Source: JBOZRQ01 sp050789255 (GTDB lineage: Bacteria; Bacillota; Sulfobacillia; Symbiobacteriales; Symbiobacteriaceae). Taken from it: a DNA stretch of 64,000 nt. Positions 7,500-16,380 of this stretch are shown here, piece after piece; position 1 is the stretch's first letter, and every line of letters begins with the position of its first letter. The notes beneath the pieces are model-generated. The model ran no database searches and was not told the origin of the DNA. It worked only from the letters and a program-made list of their open reading frames with translations. Location of the stretch: positions 51,311 to 115,310 of the forward strand of contig JBOZRQ010000052.1 of the NCBI GenBank assembly GCA_050789255.1, read 5' to 3'. Both the position numbers and the translations under genes were made by a program.

Positions 7500-8407
7500 A
7501 GCGCCGGCACCTCCCCGATCTGACGCATGACGGCGACCACCCGCTCCAGGTCAGACTTCGGGATGGCCGGGCCCCAGGGGTCGTGGGCGGCGGTCTCGGG
7601 GATGACGCCCAGGGTGACCAGGGCCCAGAGCATGCGCTGGATGTAGCCCTCCATGGGCGCCAGGAAGGTGGCCTGGGCGAAGGCATCCACCTTGGCGTTC
7701 AGCCCGATGAATCGGCTGTGGTCGCCCCGCTCCCAGGCCCGGAGCAGCTCCTGCTGAAGCCGGGCGCAGGCGGCGCCCATTCCGACGAGGGCGCCCTGCC
7801 CCCCGCACATGAGCGAATAGCCCAGGAAGCGGTCTTCCCCGGTGATCAGGGTCTTCTCGGGGGCGGCCTCCCGGATCAGGCCGGCGACGTCCTGGAAGGT
7901 CATCACGCTGTCCAGCGTGGCCATTTTGATGCCGGCCACCCCCGAAATGCCGAGCAGTTCCCACAGGACCGGCAGGCTATAGGAGACCCCGCCTGCCGCC
8001 TCGTAGAGGTAGAACAGGATCAGCGGCTTGCCGACCGCTGCCAGCTTCCGGTGGTATGCGATGATCGCCTCGTCGTTCCCCCGGTGGCGGACCGGGGCGT
8101 AGGCCATGATGTAGTCGGCGCCCCACGCGGCGGCCTCTTCGGCCATGCGGACGGCATCCTCGTCGGTGGGGCCGCCGGCGCCGGCGATCACCAAGCCGTC
8201 GGGGAGACCGTCACGCCAGGACTTCAGGAGATACTCCCGCTGGGAGCGCTCCAGGTTGAGCCCCCGGCCGGTATGCGCCCACACCGCCACACCGGTGGGC
8301 TCCTGCCCGCGCATGTAGCTCACATAGGCCGCCTGTGCGGCCGTATCCAACGAGCCGTCGGCCCGGAGGGGCGCCGGCACCGCCGGGAAGAATCCGCCCT
8401 GCAGCAT
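7496..8407 (-). CDS. DapA/NanA-family class I lyase
   Basis: 303 residues, the size of dihydrodipicolinate synthase or N-acetylneuraminate lyase TIM barrels. The Schiff-base lysine is K161 in GVAGIKMATLD, and the Tyr in the LFYLYEA strand (133 or 135) is the expected catalytic tyrosine. The usual GTTGE loop is replaced by HTGRG, so substrate specificity probably differs from DapA. AAAGGAGGAG precedes ATG 8407, which overlaps the previous stop as TAATG. With NanE and a ROK kinase in the same operon a sialate-type or 2-keto-3-deoxy-acid aldolase is likely; the actual substrate is inferred only. Confidence 0.78.
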   Translation of the reverse strand: MLQGGFFPAVPAPLRADGSLDTAAQAAYVSYMRGQEPTGVAVWAHTGRGLNLERSQREYLLKSWRDGLPDGLVIAGAGGPTDEDAVRMAEEAAAWGADYIMAYAPVRHRGNDEAIIAYHRKLAAVGKPLILFYLYEAAGGVSYSLPVLWELLGISGVAGIKMATLDSVMTFQDVAGLIREAAPEKTLITGEDRFLGYSLMCGGQGALVGMGAACARLQQELLRAWERGDHSRFIGLNAKVDAFAQATFLAPMEGYIQRMLWALVTLGVIPETAAHDPWGPAIPKSDLERVVAVMRQIGEVPAL

Positions 8408-9501
8408 TACCGGTACTCCTCCTTTAACGTGACGCCTAGACCAGGCCCCTGCGGCACCGGCAGGCAGCCGTCGACCACGGCGCTCAGGCCGAAGTTCTCG
8501 TGCACCACATCGCCCTGGTAGAGGAAGCCGCCGACCGGCTCGCAGGCGTGGGAGACGACCCGGTGGGCTGCGGCGAAGTGGAGTCCGGCGGCGGTGCCCG
8601 GGCCGAACTCGACCATGGAGCCGACCAGGCAGGTGAGCCCGGCGCCCTCGGCGGCGGCCGCCACCTTCTTGGAGCCGTACAGCCCGCAGGGCTTCATGAT
8701 CTTGATGTTGATGATGTCGCACGCCTTCAGCTGGATCAGCGTCATGGCGTCGTGCAGGCCGAACATCGACTCGTCCGCCTCGATGGGGGTATCCAGGGCG
8801 GCGGCCACGTCGGCCATGCCGAGGATATTCCACTTGGCCACAGGCTGCTCCACCAGCTCCAGGTCGTAGCGCTCCATCTGCCGGAGGGTCTTGATGGCGG
8901 TGGAGACGTCGTAGCCCTGGTTGGCGTCCACCCGAATCTTCACGTCCGGTCCCAGGGCTGCCCGCACCTCCCGCACCACATCCAGGTCCTTGCGGGACTC
9001 CCGTCCGACCTTGAGCTTCACCGTCTGGAACCCGTACTTGCTAACGTACTCCACCGACTCGGCCACCATCTCGTCGATGGTACCGATGCCGACGACCCAG
9101 GCCATGGGGACGCGGTCGCGGACCTGGCCGCCCAGCAGCTTGTAGACCGGGAGATTCAGCTTCTTGCCCATGATGTCCCAGCAGGCCAGATCGATGGAGG
9201 CCTTGGCGAAGTGGTGCCCGGGCAGAACCGCCTCCATGCGATGGTGGAGTTCCTCCATGTCGAGGGGGTCCATGCCCACCACGGCGGGGGCCAGGTAGTC
9301 GAGCACCCCGTTTAGGATATCCTTCTGGGTCTCGTCGGAGTAAGAGACCATGGGGGCGCCCTCACCGTAGCCGATGATGCCCTCATCGGTATGGACCCGG
9401 GTGAGAACGTGGTCGCCCACGTAGCTGGGACCGCCGTTGATCACGAAGGGCTTTACATAGGGGATATCGACCGTAAACGCTTCGATGCGTGTGATCTTCA
9501 T
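8407..9501 (-). CDS. Enolase-superfamily enzyme, MLE subgroup (epimerase-like)
   Basis: 364 residues. The active-site set of the muconate-lactonizing subgroup is complete: Lys162-x-Lys164 on the second barrel strand, metal ligands Asp192, Glu218 and Asp243, and Lys267 on the sixth strand (NIKIMKPCGL). This Lys-Lys pair is the arrangement of dipeptide epimerases, N-acylamino-acid racemases and MLE, not of the His-Asp sugar-acid dehydratases. An epimerisation or beta-elimination through an enolate is therefore more likely than sugar-acid dehydration. GGAG lies 12 nt before the start. It is translationally coupled to the downstream lyase, so its product may feed that lyase. Confidence 0.8.
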   Translation of the reverse strand: MKITRIEAFTVDIPYVKPFVINGGPSYVGDHVLTRVHTDEGIIGYGEGAPMVSYSDETQKDILNGVLDYLAPAVVGMDPLDMEELHHRMEAVLPGHHFAKASIDLACWDIMGKKLNLPVYKLLGGQVRDRVPMAWVVGIGTIDEMVAESVEYVSKYGFQTVKLKVGRESRKDLDVVREVRAALGPDVKIRVDANQGYDVSTAIKTLRQMERYDLELVEQPVAKWNILGMADVAAALDTPIEADESMFGLHDAMTLIQLKACDIINIKIMKPCGLYGSKKVAAAAEGAGLTCLVGSMVEFGPGTAAGLHFAAAHRVVSHACEPVGGFLYQGDVVHENFGLSAVVDGCLPVPQGPGLGVTLKEEYR

Positions 9502-9515
9502 AGAGCGTTCGTCTC

Positions 9516-10616
9516 CTATTTGACCGTGTACGTGCCCTTGATGAAGGCGTAAATATCCTCGTAGAAGGCCCGCTCCTGCGGGTCCTCGTGGCCATACATT
9601 TGGCGGATGCCGTCGGCGCCGTGAAACCAGGCGCAGGCGGCCTCTTTCATGAACCCGAACTGCACGCCGCCGTTCAGGTAGTCCCGGAAGCGCTGGTGCC
9701 GCTCCGGCTCTACAGCGATGGGCTCGCCGAGGCTGACGTAATACTCCATCTCAAAGCCGGCGTTCCGTTCCCGGGCGATCTTTGCCGGCCCCTCGATGCC
9801 GGGGGTATTGACGTAGAACATGTGGTTGGGCTGCTGGAAGGCCAGATCGAAGTAGTACTCCTGGTAGTTGTCGAGCAAATGGGTGTTGTAGGTGGCGGAG
9901 AAGGGGATCCAGGTGAGCTTCTTGCCCACGGCCTTCAGATGCTTGCGGAACTCCTTGAGCAGCCAGTGGTCATCCACCTCCCAGCCCCGGTAGACGGACT
10001 CGAAGGGCCAGTAGAAGCCCAGCAGGTTCAGGTGGGGCCAGGCGGAGCCGTCGGCGAAGCGGGCCAGGGCTTCATCGACGAACCAGCGCACCGCGGTCAG
10101 CCGGTCCCTGGTAGCCCGGTCCACGCTCTGGCCCGTGGTGGAGAAGTTCAGCGTGCGGCCCTCCAGCTTCCCCCACATCGCCTGGGCGATGCCGGGGTAG
10201 GGGACCAGCAGGACCACGTTGTGGCGGTGATCCGGGGCCTTCAGGGCCGCGTGGGCATCCCTGATGGTCGTCTCGAGGGACTCCAGCCAGCCGCCCGGCC
10301 CGAAGTATAGGTCGAGCAGGTCTTCGCAGTCCCGCTTGGTGGCAGGGTTGGGGCACGGGATGGCGTAGAAGTCGCCCTCGCCCGACATGCTGGTGCCCCG
10401 GTTGACGTCAGCCAGGAAGGCGTTGCCGGAGGGGGCGTAGGCGGGGGTGAGCAGGAACGAGTCGAAGAGCCAGTCGTCGGGCTGCCCCTGCTGGTCCAGG
10501 TGGGTCACATAGTACCGGAGGCTGTCCGGGCTCCAGGTCTCCTTGCGGTCCCCGTAGAGCAGGACCATGTGGCGCAGGTGACCCATCTCCGGATGATTCT
10601 GTGGGTAGTAGGCCAT
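9516..10616 (-). CDS. DUF4855-like protein
   Basis: 366 residues, no signal peptide. It begins with a His-Met-Val-Leu-Leu-Tyr-Gly strand, continues with a Trp-rich mixed alpha/beta protein (TPAYAPSGNAF, HNVVLLVPYPG, NLLGFYWPFES, TWIPFSATYNTH) and ends with an amphipathic tail. This pattern fits DUF4855 proteins found in polysaccharide-use clusters and looks like a TIM-barrel glycosidase-type fold, but I cannot point to catalytic residues. It lies 14 nt before the epimerase-like gene and 4 nt after the ROK kinase gene, so it is in the sugar operon. Role unknown. Confidence 0.6.
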   Translation of the reverse strand: MAYYPQNHPEMGHLRHMVLLYGDRKETWSPDSLRYYVTHLDQQGQPDDWLFDSFLLTPAYAPSGNAFLADVNRGTSMSGEGDFYAIPCPNPATKRDCEDLLDLYFGPGGWLESLETTIRDAHAALKAPDHRHNVVLLVPYPGIAQAMWGKLEGRTLNFSTTGQSVDRATRDRLTAVRWFVDEALARFADGSAWPHLNLLGFYWPFESVYRGWEVDDHWLLKEFRKHLKAVGKKLTWIPFSATYNTHLLDNYQEYYFDLAFQQPNHMFYVNTPGIEGPAKIARERNAGFEMEYYVSLGEPIAVEPERHQRFRDYLNGGVQFGFMKEAACAWFHGADGIRQMYGHEDPQERAFYEDIYAFIKGTYTVK

Positions 10617-10620
10617 GCTG

Positions 10621-11559
10621 TTATGCCTCCATTTGAGAGTAGGCCAGGGCGCCGGCCCCGATCACGCCGGCGTCGTCGCCCAGGGCGCACAGAGCCAGGC
10701 GGGCCCGGCCCCGGGTCATGGCCCAGGACTGCAGGTACCGGTCGATGCGCTTCAGGAACGGCTCCCCGGCCAGGGAGACGCCGCCGCCCAGCAGCACCAG
10801 GTCCGGGTCGGTCAGGTTGATCATGCCGGCCAGCCCCACCGCCAGGTACTTGGCGGTGCGCTCCACGATCGCCTCGGCCAGGGCGTCGCCGTCTTCTGCC
10901 GCCTTGAAGATGGCCTTAGCGGTGAGCGGCTCCATCCGGTGGAGCGCCGTGACGGGGTGCGAGGCGGCGAGGGCCTCCCGGGTCCGGCGCACGATGGCGG
11001 TGGCGGAGGCGTAGGCCTCCAGGCAGCCCTGCATGCCGCAGGGGCAGTGGGCGCCGCCCGCCTCCACGATGATGTGGCCCACCTCACCGGCGCTGCCCCG
11101 GGCGCCGTGCAGGAGCTTGCCGTCCACGATGATGCCCCCGCCGATGCCTGTGCCTACGGTCAGGCAGATCATGTGGCGGGCGCCCTGCCCGGCCCCGAAA
11201 CGGAACTCGCCCAGGGCGGCGGCGTTGGCGTCGTTGTCGACGGTCACGGGCAGGCCGAGGGCCTCCTCGAGCCTGGCCCGGATCGGCATGCCGGTCCAGC
11301 CGGGCAGGTTTTCGTTGGCAAAGGTGCAGGTGCCGGTCTGCGGGTTGATCTGGCCGGCGCTGCCGACCCCGATGGCCCGGACCGGATAGGCCTGCATGGT
11401 CTGCCGGGCCAGGGCGATGATCCGCTGTATGACCACCTCGCCGCCCTCGGCGGCCAGGGTTGGGGTGCTGAATTTCGCGGGCATGGCGCCCTGCGGGTCA
11501 AGGACGGCGGCGACCAGGTTGGTGCCGCCAATGTCGATGCCAAGTGCCAGGTTGGACAT
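10621..11559 (-). CDS. ROK-family sugar kinase
   Basis: 312 residues. The N-terminal phosphate loop is IDIGGTN; the DNDANAAALGE segment and GTGIGGG follow, then the ROK zinc signature GHIIVEAGGAHCPCGMQGC, where one His and three Cys bind structural zinc. Such kinases phosphorylate glucose, ManNAc, GlcNAc or fructose in the cytoplasm. There is no DNA-binding domain, so it is an enzyme rather than an NagC/XylR-type repressor. ATG 11559 has GGGAGG 8 nt upstream; an ATG at 11577 overlapping the previous stop is the alternative. With NanE in the operon, an N-acylhexosamine kinase is the best guess. Confidence 0.85.
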   Translation of the reverse strand: MSNLALGIDIGGTNLVAAVLDPQGAMPAKFSTPTLAAEGGEVVIQRIIALARQTMQAYPVRAIGVGSAGQINPQTGTCTFANENLPGWTGMPIRARLEEALGLPVTVDNDANAAALGEFRFGAGQGARHMICLTVGTGIGGGIIVDGKLLHGARGSAGEVGHIIVEAGGAHCPCGMQGCLEAYASATAIVRRTREALAASHPVTALHRMEPLTAKAIFKAAEDGDALAEAIVERTAKYLAVGLAGMINLTDPDLVLLGGGVSLAGEPFLKRIDRYLQSWAMTRGRARLALCALGDDAGVIGAGALAYSQMEA

Positions 11560-11576
11560 GTCATGGCCTCCCGCCA

Positions 11577-12584
11577 TTACTCGTACCTGAGCAGCACGCC
11601 CAGGGCGCCCGCCCCGGGGTCCTGCATGGTCCGGTAGGCCTCGGGCGCCTCGCCCAAGGCGAACTCGTGGGTGATCAGGGAGGCGACGTCGACCCGGCCG
11701 GTGGTGACCAGGCGCAGGAACTCGGCCAGGTTGCGGCCCTCGGTCCAGCGCACGTAGCCGGCCGGGTAGTCGACCCCGCTGGCTTCGTACGAGGGGTCAT
11801 AGCGCCCCGGGCCGCCCGCCCGAGCGATCACGATGTCGGCCTCTTTCTGGAACTGGAGCTCGCGGTCGAAGCGGCCGGGGACGTTCCCCACGATCACAGC
11901 CCGGCCCCGCAGCCGGAGCAGGTCGATCGCCTGGTCCAGGAAGGGGGCTGCGTCGCCCCCGGCGCAAACCAGTACGGCGTCGGCGCCGCGGCCCTCAGTG
12001 AGCGCGGCCACCTCGGCCTTGACCGCAGCATGGTCGGTCGGCAGTGCGATGATTCCCAGCTTAGCAGCGGCCTCCCGGCGAGCCGGCACCGGGTCGGTCG
12101 CGATGACCTGGAACCCGGCGGCAGCGGCCACCTGGGCGATCATGTTGCCCAACACGCCCAGGCCCACCACCACGCAGACCTCACCGAACTCGAGCTGAGC
12201 CCGGCGCACGCTGTGCACGGCGACGGCGCCCAGCCCGCCGAAGGCGGCCTGGCGCAGGTCCAGCTTGGGGGCGAGGGGGACGGCCAGGGTGCGCGGCACG
12301 GCCAGGACCCCGGCGTGGTGAGTGTAAGGGGCTCCGTAACAGCCCACGGGGGCGCCGACCTCGAAGCCCGCTTCGTCTGATGCGGCCACGACTCCCGCGG
12401 CGCTGTAGCCCAGGGGGAAGCGGGTCTCGCCGGCGACGGCCTGGCGCTGGATCAGGCCCAGCTCGGTGCCCGGGCTTACCAGGGAGAAGCTGGTGCGCAC
12501 CAGCACCCGGCCGGGGCTCAGTTGCGGGGCGGGAACCTCAGCGACGGCGACCTCGCCGCCGGCTCTCAGCTCTACCTGTCTCAT
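11577..12584 (-). CDS. Medium-chain dehydrogenase (zinc alcohol dehydrogenase-like)
   Basis: 335 residues: N-terminal GroES-like domain, then a Rossmann domain with VVGLGVLGN at about 138-146. It lacks the four-cysteine structural zinc loop, and the usual catalytic Cys/His pair is not obvious. It belongs to the group of sugar or polyol MDR proteins that act as small bidomain oxidoreductases. The start overlaps the heparinase-like gene by 4 nt (ATGA-type) and the stop touches the ROK frame. It probably oxidises a released sugar or sugar alcohol with NAD(P); substrate unknown. Confidence 0.72.
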   Translation of the reverse strand: MRQVELRAGGEVAVAEVPAPQLSPGRVLVRTSFSLVSPGTELGLIQRQAVAGETRFPLGYSAAGVVAASDEAGFEVGAPVGCYGAPYTHHAGVLAVPRTLAVPLAPKLDLRQAAFGGLGAVAVHSVRRAQLEFGEVCVVVGLGVLGNMIAQVAAAAGFQVIATDPVPARREAAAKLGIIALPTDHAAVKAEVAALTEGRGADAVLVCAGGDAAPFLDQAIDLLRLRGRAVIVGNVPGRFDRELQFQKEADIVIARAGGPGRYDPSYEASGVDYPAGYVRWTEGRNLAEFLRLVTTGRVDVASLITHEFALGEAPEAYRTMQDPGAGALGVLLRYE

Positions 12585-15286
12585 AGGCCAACCTCCGTAA
12601 CGATGGGGGCGTTACCCCAGTCGTGAGCGATTGTCGCGCTGCCTAGTGCCGACCGTACGGTGAGGCGGCCGGTCTCCCAGGTGACCGTCGGGGCGGCTTC
12701 CCCTGGCAGCACCGGCGCCAGTACCGTGACGAACCGGGTCTGCGTGGAGGAGGCGGCGTGGTTCAGTCGCAGATGGAACTCCGCCCGGTGGGGCTTGGTA
12801 GGCATGAGCCCCTCGGGGAAGGACTCGGTCACCTCCCAGGTGAGGGCGCCCGGCTCGGGCATGTACAGCTCCAGGCTGGCGCCGGGACGCCGCACCGTCG
12901 CCCGCAGCATACCGTCCTCGTACCGGAGGTCGGGGGCAGCCGGGGTGTGGAGCAGCCAGTCCAGGGAGGCGGGGGCGGGGGTCTGAACCTCGTCGATCAG
13001 CACGAAGCAGCCGAGCTTGCGCAGGAAGAGCACATGGCGAAGGAAGCGGTTCACCCGGCCCTGGTAGACCACCGGATTGGATGCGTCTCCGCAAAGGTAG
13101 TCGTAGTCGGCGGTTGACTCAAACCGGGTGACGGCGCCGTGGGCGCCGGCCATCTGCACGGCCTGGCCCTGGCCGTCCACCATCAGCGTGTTGTGCGCCT
13201 TGGTGTGGATGTACCAGCCGTTGAAGTGGGGGCTGCCGTAGTAGTCGTAGCAGCCCGAGTCCAGCACCAGGGGCTCGCCGCCGGCAAAGAGCAGGAAGGT
13301 GTTCTGGTCGGCATGGCTGTGGCCGCCGCCCACCCCATAGAAGTGTCCGCTGTGCAGGGCGAAGTGAATCCCCTGCTGGTGCTCCAGCGTGGTGTGCAGG
13401 AGCGCCCAGCCCGCCTCCCGGAATAAGGCCGAGGGCGGCAGATCGCTGGGGGCCTTCGCCGGGACCGACGGGTCCCACCAGAGGAAGAGCCTGAGCAGGA
13501 GCCCCGGCCGCTTGGGATCGGAGGCTGCCAGCGCCTGCAGGGCGTACCACTGGGCGTAAGGATCCCGGTGCGCCGAGGCGAGGCAGAACATCTGAGCGGC
13601 GTCCTCGCCGCCGGGCGGGTGGTTGTGGGTGTCGCCGAAGCTGAGGCCCGGTCCCTTGGGCGGGGCCACGTAGAGCTTGAAGCGGGCGGTTTTTTCAAGC
13701 CAGGGATGCCGGTAGAGGTCGAGTCCCGTGACAGATTTGACCGCGTCGCAGAAGTCGAAGACGAAGCCCAGGCCGTAGGTCCAGTAGTCGCTGCCCTCGT
13801 GCCATTCGCCGTCTATGCCGCCCAGGCACAGGTAGCGGGCCACGTAGATCTCAGTGGCGAACCGGGCCCAGGTGCGGGCCTCGGGCACCTCGTCCCAGAT
13901 TGCCAGGGCGCCGAAGGCCAGGCCCGTGGTCTGGAACCAGGGGTGGTTGTTGTTGGGGTCGTTCTCAAAGGGGTTGAGGTAACGGTACAGCGCCGCGCAG
14001 CGCCCGGCAATGGCGGTGCGGACGGTGTCCCGCTCCGAGGGAGTCAGGTCGTGGTACAGGGCGTCGTAGGCGGTGGCCAGGCCCACCAGCACATCGTGGG
14101 CGGCGTGGTCGACGCTCTCGATGCCGGTGGAGCCCTCCGGGTTCCACTGAGAGGCGTGGAGCAGCCAGCGCCGGGCGAGGTCCCGGTAGGTCTCCTCGCC
14201 GCTGAGCGCGTAGGCGAAGGAGCTGAGCGTGAGCACCTCCAGGACCTTGGCGCCCGCCGCTACGATCTCCCGCCAGCGCTCGATAGTCCAATACGCGTCG
14301 TCGAAGCCAGGGGGCTCGGCCGGCAGGGCGCCTGGCCCCTGGGCCGGGGCGCTGTCCTGCATGTTGCGAATCTGGGCCACGTGCTCCACCGGGCCGGCCA
14401 GGACCTCCTGGATGCGGGCCCACAGCTGCGCCTTGTCGCCCTGCGCCTCCTTCAGGAAGCGGCTCCGGTCGATGGCGCCCGCCGGGAGGCGCGGGTGCTC
14501 GGACCGCCAGGACCCCGTCAGTGCCGGGGTGAAGGTGAACGCTCCGGTCAGCTTCATGAGGCTGGGCTCGGACCATTCGCCGGTCCCTTCCGGCAGCACC
14601 GGGGCGACCCGCCAGTACCAGTCGCCCGGCTCCAGCGGGGCGGCGGGCATGTGCCAGTTCTCCAGGACCGCCTGCTCCGTCACATCTCCCTGGAACGTCC
14701 CGTCCAGCGAGTACTGCACGAGGTAGCCAGTAGCCCCGGGCGAGGGGGTCCAATTGAGCCAGAAGGGGTTGGCCCGGGACTCGGCGGCCGGCTGCAGCAC
14801 AACCGCCGGGTTGGGGGCGCCCCGCCGGGGCTCGGCGGCGTAGACCTCGAACTCGGCGATGCCCAGCACCGTTGGCCGGGACTCGGGGCCGGCGCCCGCC
14901 GGCATGAAGACCCTCAGGCGATCGGACTCGGTGGGGGGCAGAGCGATCACCGAGCGGCGCTCCTCATCAACCCGGGAGAGCTCAGGCACGTCGACCCAGG
15001 AACCGCCCGCGAAAACCTGGAGCCGATACTCCCGCGGCCTCAGGAAACCGCCGCTCTCCTGCGCCCAGTACAGCTCGACGCGCTCGAACCGCTGCGTACC
15101 TGGAAACAGGAGGAGCAGCCAGTGGGGGTCGGCGGTGGAGGCACTCAGCCACCGCACCTTCCCCCACCGGCCCTCCTCCGAGATCTCGTTGCGCTTCCCA
15201 TCAATCACCGGCCACGTGCGGTACCAGCCCATAAAGCTGTCCGCCGCGGCCCGTGTCCCGAACGAAGCCACTGCGATGTTTTCCAT
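12581..15286 (-). CDS. Heparinase II/III-like polysaccharide lyase, cytoplasmic
   Basis: 901 residues. The N-terminal 150 residues look like a discoidin-type carbohydrate-binding domain, residues about 160-250 like a fibronectin-III module, then an alpha/alpha toroid (250-600) and a C-terminal beta-sandwich. The heparinase II/III signature is present: GGGHSHADQNTFLLF, GGEPLVLDSG and the HTKAHNTLMVDG stretch. Most relatives are exported, but here no signal peptide is seen at the start MENIAVASF. AAAGGAGCC lies 5 nt before ATG 15286. It follows the transporter ATPase gene across a 140-nt gap and probably cleaves imported uronate-containing oligosaccharides. Confidence 0.8.
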   Translation of the reverse strand: MENIAVASFGTRAAADSFMGWYRTWPVIDGKRNEISEEGRWGKVRWLSASTADPHWLLLLFPGTQRFERVELYWAQESGGFLRPREYRLQVFAGGSWVDVPELSRVDEERRSVIALPPTESDRLRVFMPAGAGPESRPTVLGIAEFEVYAAEPRRGAPNPAVVLQPAAESRANPFWLNWTPSPGATGYLVQYSLDGTFQGDVTEQAVLENWHMPAAPLEPGDWYWRVAPVLPEGTGEWSEPSLMKLTGAFTFTPALTGSWRSEHPRLPAGAIDRSRFLKEAQGDKAQLWARIQEVLAGPVEHVAQIRNMQDSAPAQGPGALPAEPPGFDDAYWTIERWREIVAAGAKVLEVLTLSSFAYALSGEETYRDLARRWLLHASQWNPEGSTGIESVDHAAHDVLVGLATAYDALYHDLTPSERDTVRTAIAGRCAALYRYLNPFENDPNNNHPWFQTTGLAFGALAIWDEVPEARTWARFATEIYVARYLCLGGIDGEWHEGSDYWTYGLGFVFDFCDAVKSVTGLDLYRHPWLEKTARFKLYVAPPKGPGLSFGDTHNHPPGGEDAAQMFCLASAHRDPYAQWYALQALAASDPKRPGLLLRLFLWWDPSVPAKAPSDLPPSALFREAGWALLHTTLEHQQGIHFALHSGHFYGVGGGHSHADQNTFLLFAGGEPLVLDSGCYDYYGSPHFNGWYIHTKAHNTLMVDGQGQAVQMAGAHGAVTRFESTADYDYLCGDASNPVVYQGRVNRFLRHVLFLRKLGCFVLIDEVQTPAPASLDWLLHTPAAPDLRYEDGMLRATVRRPGASLELYMPEPGALTWEVTESFPEGLMPTKPHRAEFHLRLNHAASSTQTRFVTVLAPVLPGEAAPTVTWETGRLTVRSALGSATIAHDWGNAPIVTEVGL

Positions 15287-15311
15287 ACTAGGCTCCTTTA
15301 GAGGAGATGCA

Positions 15312-15412
15312 TTTTTTACCGCTGATTACGCAGATTAAATGGATTACGCAGATATTCACAAATAGATTAATATAAATCTGTATAATCCTAAAAATCTGCG
15401 TAATCTGCGGTT
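15312..15412. repeat. AT-rich long inverted repeat in the sugar operon
   Basis: An AT-rich island in GC-rich surroundings. The outer arms are 15317-15336 and 15393-15412 (18 of 20 pair; core GATTACGCAGATT / AATCTGCGTAATC). Inner arms 15341-15355 and 15374-15388 pair imperfectly, so the whole forms one long hairpin. GATTACGCAGAT is also repeated directly at 15324 and 15342. It lies between the dppF-like and heparinase-like genes and could be a MITE-like insertion or an RNA-stability element. Confidence 0.65.
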
Positions 15413-15426
15413 AATGTGTCAATTTC

Positions 15427-16380
15427 CTATGCCAAGTGGCAGGCGACCCAGTGCCCCCCGCCCAGGTCCCGCAGGGCCGGCCGCTCGGCCTTGCACTGCG
15501 CCGTGGCCATGGGGCAGCGAGGGTGGAAGCTGCAGCCGGAGGGCGGGTTGAGGGGGGAGGGGATCTCGCCGGTGAGCCGGATGCGCTCCCGGCGTTGCCC
15601 GACATCGACCCGGGGCACCGCCGAGAGCAGCGCCTGGGTGTAGGGGTGTTTGGTTGCGGTGTAGAGCTTCTCCGTCTCGGCCAGCTCCATGATCTGGCCC
15701 AGGTACATCACGGCCACCCGCTGGCTGATGTGCTCCACCACGCCCAGGTTGTGAGCGATGAAGAGATAGGTCAGGCCAAGGTCATGCTGCAGGCTCTCCA
15801 GGAGGTTCAGGATCTGCGCCTGGATCGAGACGTCCAGCGCCGAGACCGGCTCGTCGCACACCAGGAACTCGGGCTTGAGCGCCAGCGCCCGGGCGATGCC
15901 AATGCGCTGCTGCTGGCCGCCCGAGAACTCGTGCGGGAAGGCGCCGGCGAACTTGGGGTTCAGCCCCACGGTCTCCATGAGCCGGGCGACCTCCGCCTCC
16001 CGCTCCTTCGGCGTCCCGATCCCGTGAATGCGCAGCGGTTCAGCAATGTTGGCGCCAACGCTCAGGTGGGGCACCAGCGAGGAGAAGGGATCCTGGAAGA
16101 CGATCTGCATCTGCCGGCGCAGGAGCCGCATCTCGCTGGGGGTGGCGGCAAGCAGGTCCTTGCCCTGGAACTCCACCTTGCCGGCGGTGGGCTCGTGGAG
16201 CCGCAGGACGGCGCGTGCGGCGGTCGACTTGCCGCTGCCGCTCTCACCGACGAGGCCCAGGCATTCACCGGGCATGATGTCAAAGGTGACGCCATCTACG
16301 GCCTTCAGGGTCTGCCTTCCCTTGGCGAAGTGCTTCTTGAGCCCCTCCACCCGCAGCAGCGGGGTTTCTGGATTAGCCAT
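15427..16380 (-). CDS. Oligopeptide/sugar-type ABC transporter ATPase (OppF/DppF family)
   Basis: 317 residues. Walker A GESGSGKST at about 44-52, Q-loop FQDPFSSL, signature SGGQQQR, Walker B LVCDEP, H-loop IAHN. The C-terminal Cys-rich oligopeptide-transporter extension (GCSFHPRCPMATAQC) is the one that in DppD/OppF-type ATPases can hold an iron-sulfur cluster. It pairs with the upstream ATPase, whose stop overlaps its start by 8 nt. Gene order and the family-5 binding protein show a Dpp/Opp-type importer; in this cluster an oligosaccharide substrate is more likely than a peptide. Confidence 0.9.
   Translation of the reverse strand: MANPETPLLRVEGLKKHFAKGRQTLKAVDGVTFDIMPGECLGLVGESGSGKSTAARAVLRLHEPTAGKVEFQGKDLLAATPSEMRLLRRQMQIVFQDPFSSLVPHLSVGANIAEPLRIHGIGTPKEREAEVARLMETVGLNPKFAGAFPHEFSGGQQQRIGIARALALKPEFLVCDEPVSALDVSIQAQILNLLESLQHDLGLTYLFIAHNLGVVEHISQRVAVMYLGQIMELAETEKLYTATKHPYTQALLSAVPRVDVGQRRERIRLTGEIPSPLNPPSGCSFHPRCPMATAQCKAERPALRDLGGGHWVACHLA

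Noticed and set aside
13568..15301. A 577-codon plus-strand frame
   Set aside because: Shadow of the heparinase-like gene; low-complexity Gly/Arg/Val-rich translation, no start signal.
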